From contig CAYSDY010000010.1 of NCBI GenBank assembly GCA_964429995.1, positions 1 through 25,052 of the forward strand: a DNA stretch of 25,052 bases, given 5' to 3'. Below, one piece after another: positions 8,372-15,846 of this stretch (positions are counted from its first letter, which is position 1; every line of letters begins with the position of its first letter). Both the position numbers and the translations under genes were made by a program. The DNA is from UBA583 sp964429995 (GTDB lineage: Archaea > Nanobdellota > Nanobdellia > Woesearchaeales > UBA583). Under the pieces are notes generated by a model. The model was given only the letters and a program-made list of their open reading frames with translations, was not told where the DNA came from and did no database searches.

Positions 8372-8769
8372 TGTTTCTTCAATAGAGAACTAAAAAACCC
8401 ACTCATTTTTTACAAGGAAACTATCTGATCCCTGACAATATAAATGTTTTATAACACTATTTTATAAACAAGCTTACGAAAAACAAGGTTTTTTTAAATT
8501 TTCAATATATAAGGGTTTAATTAATCATCTTGGAAATTTAAAATCTATTTAAAATATTAGAAAATCTATCAAAAAAATTATTTAATTTCTCAGTAACTAT
8601 CTCATTTTTTTGTTCTTTATCCTGATTTTAAAAACCTTGATATTGGTGGAAAATCTTAGTTAATGCAGTTCCTGTTGTTGGGATACTTCCATCCCTAAAT
8701 GCATTTCTTATAAATTTGTATGATTATCTTTAAAATAATACATAAAACTGTATAACCTTTAATTTAACG
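8372..8769. other. Gene-poor stretch between ABC operon and island, with a possible gene remnant
   Basis: No complete gene. From 8641 to the TAA at 8731-8733 a 30-codon open stretch on the plus strand reads like the C-terminal end of a membrane protein (...NAVPVVGILPSLNAFLINL...). It is preceded directly by an in-frame TGA at 8638 and has no start codon. It may be the stump of a gene lost or cut when the island arrived; this is weak evidence. Confidence 0.3.
8472..8507. repeat. Dispersed intergenic repeat, copy 1
   Basis: The block AGCAAGG/ACAAGG followed by TTTTTTTAAATT and TCAATA occurs here and at 23362-23400 with few differences. Shared core: CAAGGTTTTTTTAAATT. Both copies are intergenic and in the same orientation. 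Function unknown. Confidence 0.4.
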
Positions 8770-8971
8770 AGTGTCGGGAATGGGATTCGAACCCACGAAC
8801 ACGAGAGTGACAGGATCTTAAGGGTTGAAAAGTAGGATTCTCTTCACCCCTGAAATAGTGGTTTGACAAAATCTCATTTATGACAGTAGAAGCCTTCCTC
8901 CTTGAATTCTTGAGTCTTTTGGCTATTTCCTTGTCAATTGAAATTGACAGTTTTGTTTTATCTTTTGTCAT
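8759..8971 (-). CDS. Small ribbon-helix-helix-like protein whose C-terminus runs through the att site
   Basis: 70 residues from ATG at 8971. The first about 42 residues (KLSISIDKEIAKRLKN, then RRKASTVINEILSNHYF) have the CopG/Arc pattern: a short basic beta strand, then two helices, with the family's K-x-x-x-S-x-x-I-N-E second helix. This would be a DNA-binding dimer, probably an autorepressor or accessory factor of the element. From about residue 48 the frame reads through the tRNA-derived repeat (RSCHSRVRGFESHSRH), so the tail is encoded by att DNA and changes with integration. An operator-like inverted repeat lies at 8981-9009 just before the start. Ribbon-helix-helix assignment is by pattern only. 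Confidence 0.55.
   Translation of the reverse strand: MTKDKTKLSISIDKEIAKRLKNSRRKASTVINEILSNHYFRGEENPTFQPLRSCHSRVRGFESHSRHSLN
8770..8822. repeat. Distal attachment-site copy: 3' half of tRNA-Leu(UAA)
   Basis: 53 bp identical to 19340-19392. It carries the tRNA acceptor 3' strand, T arm, variable arm, the 3' strand of the anticodon stem and the anticodon loop (minus strand), and stops there. The 5' half of the tRNA is missing, so it is not a working tRNA gene. With the intact tRNA 10,570 bp away it marks the two ends of an integrated element. Confidence 0.88.
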
Positions 8972-8979
8972 TTTTAGTC

Positions 8980-9009
8980 AAAAAAGTAGGATTTTTGCAG
9001 CTACTTTTT
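8980..9009 (-). promoter_or_regulatory. Operator-like element upstream of the ribbon-helix-helix gene
   Basis: It contains AAAAAAGTAGGATTTTTGCA (8980-8999), repeated exactly at 19240-19259. It also contains an inverted repeat, AAAAAGTAG (8981-8989) with CTACTTTTT (9001-9009). Its 9-base distance from the ATG at 8971 suits autoregulation. A third partial copy (AAAAGTAGGATT) lies at about 8828-8839 inside the gene. Confidence 0.5.
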
Positions 9010-9273
9010 GTTTAAAAGTTGTTAATATTATAATGTTTATTAAGGTTTGGGTGGTGGAAAGACAATGGAACTAAGCTCCGAAAATATTTCAACAATTAAA
9101 TTTACATATTTAAGATGCATAACTACAATAATAATGATTATAATATTGTATAAAAATCATCTTATCTCATTACTTTGAGTTATTTTGAGCACAATTTCTT
9201 CTTTGCATTTACCTTATCAGTAGTAACTCCAACAAAGATTTATAAATTAATGAATTATTGATTAATTAGAATA
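9010..9273. other. Divergent promoter region of the element
   Basis: Non-coding, apart from shadow frames. It separates the minus-strand ribbon-helix-helix gene from the plus-strand cargo operon. A TATA box for the operon is at 9238-9248. For the minus-strand gene, ATTATAATATTA at about 9020-9035 is a candidate. Confidence 0.4.
9238..9248 (+). promoter_or_regulatory. TATA box of the six-gene cargo operon
   Basis: ATTTATAAATTA about 27-30 bases before the ATG at 9274. It is the only clear promoter before the run of six tightly packed genes. Confidence 0.55.
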
Positions 9274-10278
9274 ATGAAAATACAAGAAAATTGTAATTAC
9301 TCTAATGAACAAGATAAATATACAAATGAGATAAATCAATTAATAGATAAATTTATTTATTTTTTTAAAATGAAAGGAATGATACTAGAAAAATCAGTAA
9401 GAATATCTTCAAGAATTGATTCTACTGTTAATTTAATTGGTTCACATATTAGTATATTTAAAAAATATTTAAAAACAAATATTCCTTCAAAAGGAGTATT
9501 TATGTTTCAACATTGTATTAGAACTCAAAATTTAAAAAATTTTTATGATTATGATAAATTAAATCTTTGGGCTTCATATTTTCCTAGTTTAGGTGTTTTA
9601 TGTCCACTAAGTAAAAAAAAAGAATTATTTGATTTTTTATTTGATTTCTTAGAATTTATCAATTTAAACAAAGAAGATATAATTATCAATGTTACAGCAA
9701 AAGATCAAGATTTAGTTGATTTATTAAACACCAAAAAAAATCAATATATAATTAATTATGATACTAAGAATGAAAATTATTATAGACATAAAATAGGTAT
9801 GGATAATATAATTGGTAGAAATTTTAATATTTTAATAAAAAATTCAAATACTGGAGAATTTTGTGATGTTGGAAATTATATTATTCTAGAAAATAATAAA
9901 AAAATTATTGGAATTGAATTAGCATTAGGAGCATCAAATATTATTAAACTTACAAATGGGTTAGAACATGTTTTAGACTGCTTTCCTACATTAGAATTTA
10001 ATGATCTACCAAAAAATGTAAATTATAAGCTTAAAGATGCTTTGATAGTTTCTGTTTTTTTATATCATGAAAATATTAAACCAAATAAAAAGAAAGGTGT
10101 ATCTAGAGTCCTTTATGATTATTTAAAGGGAATAAGAACATTGCAAGAAAAATATAAAATTAATATTGAAGATATTAGAATTGCTATAGAAATATTTGAA
10201 TCTATCTATATTGGAAATAGTATTTCAAAAAGTAAAGATATTTGTCAACAAATTATAAATTATAAAGCTAAAAAATGA
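9274..10278 (+). CDS. Stand-alone alanyl-tRNA synthetase-like catalytic domain (class II aaRS paralogue)
   Basis: 334 residues that follow the AlaRS core by eye. Motif-2-like FQHCIRTQNLKNF (R83) is followed by FPSLGVLCPLSKKKELFDF, in the place of AlaRS GNFSFGDYFK. A motif-3-like end, KLTNGLEHVLDCFP, comes next. Then KDALIVSVFLYHENIKPN and GVSRVLYDYLKGIR match the start of the AlaRS tRNA-recognition helices (AD-IRA--FLI-DGV-PSN-GRGYVLRR). Full AlaRS is about 850-900 residues; the editing and C-Ala domains are absent. The motif 3 arginine of GLER appears to be His232, so chemistry may be altered. As first gene of a biosynthetic-looking operon it may make an aminoacyl-adenylate or transfer an amino acid to a small molecule, rather than charge tRNA. 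It overlaps the next gene by 4 bp. Confidence 0.62.
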   Translation: MKIQENCNYSNEQDKYTNEINQLIDKFIYFFKMKGMILEKSVRISSRIDSTVNLIGSHISIFKKYLKTNIPSKGVFMFQHCIRTQNLKNFYDYDKLNLWASYFPSLGVLCPLSKKKELFDFLFDFLEFINLNKEDIIINVTAKDQDLVDLLNTKKNQYIINYDTKNENYYRHKIGMDNIIGRNFNILIKNSNTGEFCDVGNYIILENNKKIIGIELALGASNIIKLTNGLEHVLDCFPTLEFNDLPKNVNYKLKDALIVSVFLYHENIKPNKKKGVSRVLYDYLKGIRTLQEKYKINIEDIRIAIEIFESIYIGNSISKSKDICQQIINYKAKK

Positions 10279-10787
10279 AAAAATTAGAAGGTGATAGAGT
10301 GTTTTTAAGAAGAATAAATGAAAATGACATTAAAAGAATTGTACAATTAAGTAATGATTCTGAAGTAAGTGAGTTTATTACTATACCATTCCCTTATACA
10401 TATGAATTAGCATATGACTATTTTTTAAAATCTCAAGAATGGATAAAAAGAAAAACTGATTTTATTTGGTGTATTATTGTTAATAATGAAATAATCGGAA
10501 CTATTGCATTGAAAAATATTAACTTGGATTTTAAAAGTGCTGAGATTGGATATTGGTTAGGGAAAAATTATTGGAACAATGGTTATATGTCTGAATCAAT
10601 TGAGTTAGTTTTGGATTATATTAAAAAAGAATATTCTATTAAATTTATATATGCTAATGTGTTTAAGGCTAATATCAATTCAATTTTACTTTTAACTTAT
10701 AAAGGTTTTAATGAAATCTATTCAATTAACAAAAATTGGAAAAATAAGGGAATTATAGAAGAGATATTTCTAATAAAAATGATTTAA
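10275..10787 (+). CDS. GNAT acetyltransferase, RimJ/RimL type
   Basis: 170-residue GCN5-related N-acyltransferase. RimJ/RimL-like order: KLEGDRVFLRRINENDIKRI at the N-terminus, IIGTIALKNI (beta 4 region), EIGYWLGKNYWNNGYMSES (acetyl-CoA pyrophosphate loop in the Q/R-x-x-G-x-G/A position, here NNGYMS), and NINSILLLTYKGFNEI (the N-x-x-S-x-x-L-x-x-K-x-G-F motif). It acylates an amine, in this family protein N-termini, aminoglycosides or small molecules. The 4-bp overlap with the AlaRS-like gene suggests the two act in sequence, perhaps activation of an amino acid and acylation of its product. The substrate is unknown. Confidence 0.75.
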   Translation: MKKLEGDRVFLRRINENDIKRIVQLSNDSEVSEFITIPFPYTYELAYDYFLKSQEWIKRKTDFIWCIIVNNEIIGTIALKNINLDFKSAEIGYWLGKNYWNNGYMSESIELVLDYIKKEYSIKFIYANVFKANINSILLLTYKGFNEIYSINKNWKNKGIIEEIFLIKMI

Positions 10788-10788
10788 A

Positions 10789-11802
10789 ATGGTTATTGAT
10801 GCACATACACATTATGGAATAGCATATAAAGGGGGAAAAATGTTTGATATGGAAGTTTATACTAAATTTGCTAAAAAGTATAATGTAACTCAAGCTATTA
10901 TGATGATAACTCCAATGCCATTATCAGTTGTTAGTTTAAAATCTTTTATAGAACAATATCTAACAATGTTTACTGAACCTAAACAAAAAGAGATATTAAA
11001 ACAAGCAGAAGACAATATCCCTCATATCTCTTATATTCATTATATTAGAGACAACAAAAGTAATAAAATAAAACATTATCATGGTGTTAAAATTAATAAC
11101 GAATTTATATTAGATAAATTAAATTTTGACCCATATTTCTTACCTAATAAATATTTTTTTGAAGTTGCAAAGGCATCACATTTAATTAAGCCTATTTTGA
11201 GTATTCATCCATTATTTTTCACAAAAGAACAATATTTCGATTATTTAAAAGATTCTATAGGATATAAAATACATGGTATCGCAACATGTACATCTCCAGA
11301 ACTTATTTCTAATGAAATTATTGATTTTTTAAAAGAAGAGAATAAACCTTTAGTTGTACATACTGAATATGATGAAACTCCACCAAAATATAAAAGAAAA
11401 TTATTTAAAGAAAACTCTACTATGAAATGGGTAAATTTTGCAATTGAAAATGATTTGAAATTATATCTAACTCATGGTGCCAGATTGTCACATGATGCAA
11501 TTGCAACCGTTAATAAATCACACAATATTTATATAGGAATTGGACCTGATTATATCTTAAGTAGAACAACAGGAAGAATGGAAAGAATAATTAATGGAAA
11601 AATAGACTACTTGGAATATTTATGTAAAAACACAAGATTAGATAGGATTTGCTTTGATACTGACTTTCCTTGGAATGTTGACTCTTCTGGAGATAATTTT
11701 GACTTTAAGACAATTGAAGTTTTATCTAATATAATTAGACATGGTCCATCTTTAGAAATGGTATTAGGAGAAAACGCTTCAAATTTATTTAATTTAATGT
11801 GA
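10789..11802 (+). CDS. Metal-dependent hydrolase of the amidohydrolase superfamily
   Basis: 337-residue TIM-barrel hydrolase (amidohydrolase-2/ACMSD-like). The N-terminal metal site is VIDAHTHYG (H6, H8). Further ligand candidates are in LSIHPLFF, PLVVHTEYDE, YLTHGARLSHD and the late aspartate of CFDTDFPWN. It would hydrolyse or decarboxylate a small cyclic or amide substrate; nothing shows which. It sits one base after the GNAT stop and four bases before the radical SAM start, so it belongs to the same transcript. ATG start, intact frame. Confidence 0.72.
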   Translation: MVIDAHTHYGIAYKGGKMFDMEVYTKFAKKYNVTQAIMMITPMPLSVVSLKSFIEQYLTMFTEPKQKEILKQAEDNIPHISYIHYIRDNKSNKIKHYHGVKINNEFILDKLNFDPYFLPNKYFFEVAKASHLIKPILSIHPLFFTKEQYFDYLKDSIGYKIHGIATCTSPELISNEIIDFLKEENKPLVVHTEYDETPPKYKRKLFKENSTMKWVNFAIENDLKLYLTHGARLSHDAIATVNKSHNIYIGIGPDYILSRTTGRMERIINGKIDYLEYLCKNTRLDRICFDTDFPWNVDSSGDNFDFKTIEVLSNIIRHGPSLEMVLGENASNLFNLM

Positions 11803-11806
11803 AAAA

Positions 11807-12784
11807 ATGAATAATAAAAATAAAATACAAAATGCTGAAAAATATCACTTGAGGTTTTTTTTAACTCCTCTTTGTAACTTTAAATGTATATACTGTAATG
11901 ATGGTAAATATGTAAATAATGATTTGATAACTTTTGATGAAATTAAAAAGTTGATAAAAAGTGCTAGTCAATTAGGAATTAATAAAATACATTATACTGG
12001 AGGAGAACCTTCATTAAGAAATGAATTAGAAGATATTGTCTTATATGCTAAAGAATGTGGGTTTATACAACAAGTAATGACTACTAATGGAAGTATTTCT
12101 ATAAGTAGATTGGAAACTTTAAAACAAAATGGATTAACTAGAATTAATATTAGTATTGATAGTTTAGATCCAGAAAAACATCAAGAAATTACTCGTTCAA
12201 AACAATATGATAAAGTTATTTGTACAATTAATAAATCTATTGAATTATTTAATACTGTAAAGTTAAATATTGTTATGCTAAAAGAGAATGTTGATGAATA
12301 TGTTAATTTTATGAATTTTGCAGAACAATTCAATGGAAAAGTAATCCCTAAATTTATCGAATTAGTAGAGAACAATCCTGTTTTTTATAATAATAAAGAT
12401 ACTTTAAATAGTAAAAGAGTTAATAGAAATGATTTTTTTAATACAGTAAAATCTTTAGGAGATATGGATGTAGTTGATGTAGAAAAGAAAAATCCTAATT
12501 CTGAGTATTTTAAATTTAAAAATAGAAATATAACTTTTGGATTGGTAACTTCTCATACTAATAAGTATGCTTGTGGAGATTGTAGAAAGATTAGAATTAG
12601 TCCTTATGGTGAAATAGGTTATTGTATAAATTTTGATAAAATTTCTTTAAAAAAAGAAACAAATTATGAGAATTTAATAATAAATGTTGTGAATAAAAGA
12701 GAAAAATTAGATGAACTTATGCCTAATAGAAAACATATATCATATTCTTATGGACATTGGAGATTTGGTGATTTAGATAAGTAA
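11807..12784 (+). CDS. MoaA-like radical SAM enzyme with two Fe-S clusters
   Basis: 325 residues, the length of MoaA. The radical SAM cluster motif is CNFKCIYC (C23, C27, C30), followed by HYTGGEPSLRNEL (SAM-binding GGEP) and ISIDSLDPEKH. The C-terminus has a second cluster motif, CGDCRKIRISPYGEIGYC, whose spacing CX2CX13C (C256, C259, C273) is that of MoaA, where the auxiliary cluster binds the GTP substrate. One of the two MoaA arginines between these cysteines looks conserved (R263), the other is a lysine (K261). The MoaA C-terminal GG tail is absent, and no molybdopterin genes are nearby. I infer a MoaA paralogue acting on another nucleotide or nucleoside-like substrate, which suits the NDK-like, HD and phosphodiesterase neighbours. 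Confidence 0.78.
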   Translation: MNNKNKIQNAEKYHLRFFLTPLCNFKCIYCNDGKYVNNDLITFDEIKKLIKSASQLGINKIHYTGGEPSLRNELEDIVLYAKECGFIQQVMTTNGSISISRLETLKQNGLTRINISIDSLDPEKHQEITRSKQYDKVICTINKSIELFNTVKLNIVMLKENVDEYVNFMNFAEQFNGKVIPKFIELVENNPVFYNNKDTLNSKRVNRNDFFNTVKSLGDMDVVDVEKKNPNSEYFKFKNRNITFGLVTSHTNKYACGDCRKIRISPYGEIGYCINFDKISLKKETNYENLIINVVNKREKLDELMPNRKHISYSYGHWRFGDLDK

Positions 12785-12785
12785 G

Positions 12786-13757
12786 ATGGAACAAACATTT
12801 TTTATTATAAAACCTGAAGCATATAAATTTAAAAAAGAAATTTTAGAGGAAATTATCAAAGAAAGTACTTTTAATATTATATCTATTACAGATAAACAGT
12901 TAAAATTAGATGATATTGAATTAATTTATGCCGATGAGAAAGAACCTTTAAAAAGTGCTCTTTTGGAATATCTCACATCAGGAATTATTTGTGCAGGAAT
13001 TATTGAAGGTAAAAATGTTATTGAGAATTTTTCAAAGTTCAGTGGTTCATTTGGAAATCCCAATAATTGTGAACCAAATAGTTTGCGTTTTAAATATGGT
13101 GACAAGAAAGTACATACATATAGGAATGTTCCTGTATTCCATAATGCTATACATAGGTCTATCACAATTAATGAAGCAAAAGAATCTATTGATTTATATT
13201 GGACTAAAATAAAACATAATGATATTATTGATGATGTTAAAAAATTAGTAATTTCACATCTTGATTGCCAAGAAAGATTAATTTACCATATCGAACCTGT
13301 TGTTAATAATGCAATTTTTCTTGCTAATCAATTAAATGCAAATTCACAAATTGTTGAAATTGCTTCTTATTTACATGACATTACTAGGATGACTGGAGAT
13401 AGAGAAAATCATCATATAAGTGGCTCAGAATTATCAAGAAATTTTTTAACTTCCTTAAACTATCCTTTAGCAAAAACAAATTTAATCTGTGATTGTATTT
13501 TAAATCATAGAGGTTCCAAAAGACTAACAAGAAAAACTATAGAAGAGAATATTGTAGCATCTGCAGATGCTATGGCAATTATTGGTTTTCCTGTTCCTTT
13601 ATTCCATGCTGCATACAATAAAAGACAATTAAATATGGATGATGGTAAAAAATTTATTAGAGACAAATTAACTAGATCATGGAATAAAATTGAATTAAAT
13701 GTTGCAAAAGAAACAGTTAGAATTCAATATGAATCATTAATGGAGATTTTAAAATGA
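12786..13757 (+). CDS. Fusion of nucleoside diphosphate kinase-like and HD hydrolase domains
   Basis: 323 residues. Residues 1-140 follow nucleoside diphosphate kinase: EQTFFIIKPEAY (Lys9), LLEYLTSGIICAGIIEGKNVIE, PNSLRFKYG (Arg101), and HNAIHRSITINEAKESIDLYW, in which Asn120 and the phosphohistidine His123 are kept. The family HGSDS is changed to HRSIT, and the nucleotide-phosphate arginine of the Kpn-loop region appears to be Lys84. Residues about 165-320 are an HD metal-dependent phosphohydrolase: His168, SYLHDITR (H197, D198), ENHHISG, and SADAMA (Asp261). I do not know this fusion as a standard architecture. It may couple phosphorylation and hydrolysis of an unusual nucleotide. Four-bp overlap with the next gene. 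Confidence 0.72.
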   Translation: MEQTFFIIKPEAYKFKKEILEEIIKESTFNIISITDKQLKLDDIELIYADEKEPLKSALLEYLTSGIICAGIIEGKNVIENFSKFSGSFGNPNNCEPNSLRFKYGDKKVHTYRNVPVFHNAIHRSITINEAKESIDLYWTKIKHNDIIDDVKKLVISHLDCQERLIYHIEPVVNNAIFLANQLNANSQIVEIASYLHDITRMTGDRENHHISGSELSRNFLTSLNYPLAKTNLICDCILNHRGSKRLTRKTIEENIVASADAMAIIGFPVPLFHAAYNKRQLNMDDGKKFIRDKLTRSWNKIELNVAKETVRIQYESLMEILK

Positions 13758-14896
13758 ATCAAAATTTAGATAGTTTATTAACCGAATATTGTGGTAGAAA
13801 ATTTTATTTACCAGATTATAAAAATAGTGTTATTGGTATTAAAAACTCTATCTTAGAAGGGTTAAATGATAACAGAAAAATGATTATATTTGGATTTGAT
13901 TCTGTTAATACTATTCAATTCAAAAGACATTTTGGAGGAAAGATTGATTTATCTGACATGAAAGAATTAAGTTCTGTTTTCCCAACTGGCTCACCAACCT
14001 CATTTTCTTCAATTTTTTTTGGAAATCAAATTAATCAACATGGTATTTTTGGTATTGCATTTTATTGTCCAAAAGAAAAAGGAATTTATCAAACAAGTAA
14101 AGATTGTATTGTTAATACAATGAATGAAACTTTGAGAGATGCTAAATTCCAAATACATGGACAATCTTTTTTAAGTGAGGTAGATATTCCAGTATTTTAT
14201 ATTCATGTTAATCATTTTTGGTATAGTTCAAATTTATGGAGTAAATTTTCAAAAAGTACTAATCATATTTCCGTTCATCCCAGAGGGCATTACAAGTCTG
14301 ATTATAATAGACAACTGGATTTGGATGCTGTTTTAGATAATACTGAAGAATTGTTAAATAAAAGTAAAAATGATAAACTTGTTTATGTCTCAGTTGATTT
14401 TGATGAACATATGCATAGAGAAGGAGTTGAAACAGACATTACACAAAAATTATTAAGTCATGTTAGTAATAGAATTTGTGATATTATCTATTCAAACCCT
14501 GAATATGATTATGTTTTTCTGTCAGATCATGGACAAATTGACTTGAAAAATAATTATCCTTTTGATTTTGAAAAAATAGTAAAATATTGTTATAGTCATA
14601 GAGGTGGATTAGGAAGAACTTCTTATTTTTATTCAAATAAGGATATTGCCTTTGATATCATAGAAGAACAAGTAGGTGATACAGGTATTGTTTTAAAAAA
14701 AAATAATCCATTGTTAAAAAAAATTTTTGGGTTTGATCCTGTAATATATCCTGAAATAGGTGATATTATTGCATTTGCTACTGAACCATCTTTCCCTAGT
14801 TATGGATGGTCATCTAAAGCAGAACATGGAGCATTAGCAAAAGAAGAATTATTTGTGCCATATTTGCATTTAAAAAGTCAAAAGAAAAATATATAA
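13754..14896 (+). CDS. Alkaline-phosphatase-superfamily phosphodiesterase (NPP-like)
   Basis: 380 residues of the type I phosphodiesterase/nucleotide pyrophosphatase group. Metal and nucleophile positions appear complete: IIFGFDS (Asp49), VFPTGSPTSFSSIFFG (nucleophile Thr78 or Ser80), VSVDFDEHMHREG (Asp215 or 217, His219 or 221), FLSDHGQ (Asp258, His259) and KAEHGAL (His358). No signal peptide is seen, so it acts in the cytoplasm, unlike most exported NPPs. Likely cleaves a phosphodiester or pyrophosphate in a nucleotide-like molecule. It is last in the six-gene operon, and the next unit's promoter overlaps its end. Confidence 0.72.
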   Translation: MNQNLDSLLTEYCGRKFYLPDYKNSVIGIKNSILEGLNDNRKMIIFGFDSVNTIQFKRHFGGKIDLSDMKELSSVFPTGSPTSFSSIFFGNQINQHGIFGIAFYCPKEKGIYQTSKDCIVNTMNETLRDAKFQIHGQSFLSEVDIPVFYIHVNHFWYSSNLWSKFSKSTNHISVHPRGHYKSDYNRQLDLDAVLDNTEELLNKSKNDKLVYVSVDFDEHMHREGVETDITQKLLSHVSNRICDIIYSNPEYDYVFLSDHGQIDLKNNYPFDFEKIVKYCYSHRGGLGRTSYFYSNKDIAFDIIEEQVGDTGIVLKKNNPLLKKIFGFDPVIYPEIGDIIAFATEPSFPSYGWSSKAEHGALAKEELFVPYLHLKSQKKNI

Positions 14897-14897
14897 A
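14887..14897 (+). promoter_or_regulatory. TATA box of the second cargo unit
   Basis: AAATATATAAACC at the very end of the phosphodiesterase gene, about 25-30 bases before the ATG at 14921. It suggests the Nudix/dCTP deaminase genes are transcribed separately. Confidence 0.5.
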
Positions 14898-14920
14898 CCT
14901 TCATTTTGATTTATTAAAGT

Positions 14921-15340
14921 ATGGTAAGAATAGGACAACCCGTAAATATGATTATTGTAAACAATGATAATGATAAAATACTCTTAGTAAAAAGAGCAAA
15001 AAAAGATGATGAATTTCCAGACACATGGTCTCTGCCAGGTGGAGGACCTGAAATAAATGAAACAATAGAAGAAGCATTAAAGAGAGAAATAAAAGAAGAA
15101 ATAAATTGTGATATTGTAAATTTTTTATTTTTCAAATCTAAATATTTAATTATTAAAGAAGATTTTCATGCAAGAGCTTTATATTTTTATGGAACTGTTG
15201 AGGGTGATATAAAATTAGAAGAGAGCGAATTATCAGATTATAAATGGTTTGATATTAATAAAGATTTACTAAATTTAAATTTTGCATTTAATCAAGAAGA
15301 TATAATTAAAGATTTTATTGAATTTCATAATAGAAATTAA
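14921..15340 (+). CDS. Nudix hydrolase
   Basis: 139-residue MutT-like protein. The Nudix box is complete: GGPEINETIEEALKREIKEE at about 42-61 fits G-x5-E-x7-REUxEE, followed by INCDI. The N-terminus VNMIIVNNDNDKILLVKRAKK is the usual first strand pair, with TWSLPGGG before the box. It hydrolyses a nucleoside diphosphate linked to a moiety X, possibly a (d)NTP. The next gene starts on GTG two bases after the stop, so it is co-transcribed with the dCTP deaminase pair. Substrate not predictable from the sequence. Confidence 0.85.
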   Translation: MVRIGQPVNMIIVNNDNDKILLVKRAKKDDEFPDTWSLPGGGPEINETIEEALKREIKEEINCDIVNFLFFKSKYLIIKEDFHARALYFYGTVEGDIKLEESELSDYKWFDINKDLLNLNFAFNQEDIIKDFIEFHNRN

Positions 15341-15342
15341 AA

Positions 15343-15846
15343 GTGATATTAACAGGAACTGAAATAATGAAGCAAATAAAAAAAGGTAATATTATAATTG
15401 AACCTTTTTATTTAGAACAAGTTAACCCTAATAGTTATAATTATCGTATTAATGACCAATTAATTATGTTTGACATTAAAAATAATAAAAAACATAAGAA
15501 AACAATTAAAATTCCTAAAGAAGGAATTATTTTAGAACCACATAAAACTTACTTAGCTAGTACTTTTGAAACATTAGGTAGTATTAAATATGCAATGTCT
15601 TTAATTGGAAGAAGTTCACTTGGAAGATTAGGACTTTTTTTACAAGTTTCAGCAAATTTAGGTCATACAGGTTCTATTCATAAATGGACATTAGAATTAG
15701 TTGCAACGAAAAAAATTAAAATATATCCTTTTATGATAATTGGACAAATATCTTTTTGGGAAAACAAAGGAAATATCTCTTCATATTTAGAAGGATATAG
15801 TAAATTTAATTTACCACAAGTTTCTAAAATGGAGGAAATACAATGA
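15343..15846 (+). CDS. dCTP deaminase/dUTPase-family protein, paralogue 1 (Glu kept, Asp replaced)
   Basis: 167 residues from a GTG start, two bases after the Nudix stop; the fit to the family N-terminus (ILTGTEIMKQIKKGNIIIEP) supports this start. The family core follows: QVNPNSYNYRI, IGRSSLGRLGLF (R90, S91, R95) and HKWTLELVATKKIKIYP with Glu118 in the place of the catalytic general base (Glu138 in E. coli Dcd). The nucleotide-binding aspartate of the family's ID-x-G segment (Asp128 in E. coli) is replaced by His108 in NLGHTGS. The C-terminal tail is shorter than in Dcd. Homotrimers are usual, with active sites at subunit interfaces. The ATGA overlap with paralogue 2 suggests a heteromer. 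Confidence 0.75.
   Translation: MILTGTEIMKQIKKGNIIIEPFYLEQVNPNSYNYRINDQLIMFDIKNNKKHKKTIKIPKEGIILEPHKTYLASTFETLGSIKYAMSLIGRSSLGRLGLFLQVSANLGHTGSIHKWTLELVATKKIKIYPFMIIGQISFWENKGNISSYLEGYSKFNLPQVSKMEEIQ

Noticed and set aside
8770..8822. A second tRNA-Leu gene
   Set aside because: Only the 3' half is present. The acceptor 5' strand, D arm and the 5' side of the anticodon stem are missing, so it is an attachment-site copy.
8880..9074. Plus-strand 64-residue frame opposite the ribbon-helix-helix gene
   Set aside because: It is a mirror of the minus-strand gene and runs through the operator repeat; composition is not protein-like.
11807..12784. Genuine molybdopterin biosynthesis gene moaA
   Set aside because: The C-terminal GG tail is absent, one auxiliary-site arginine is changed, and the operon has no molybdopterin partner genes.
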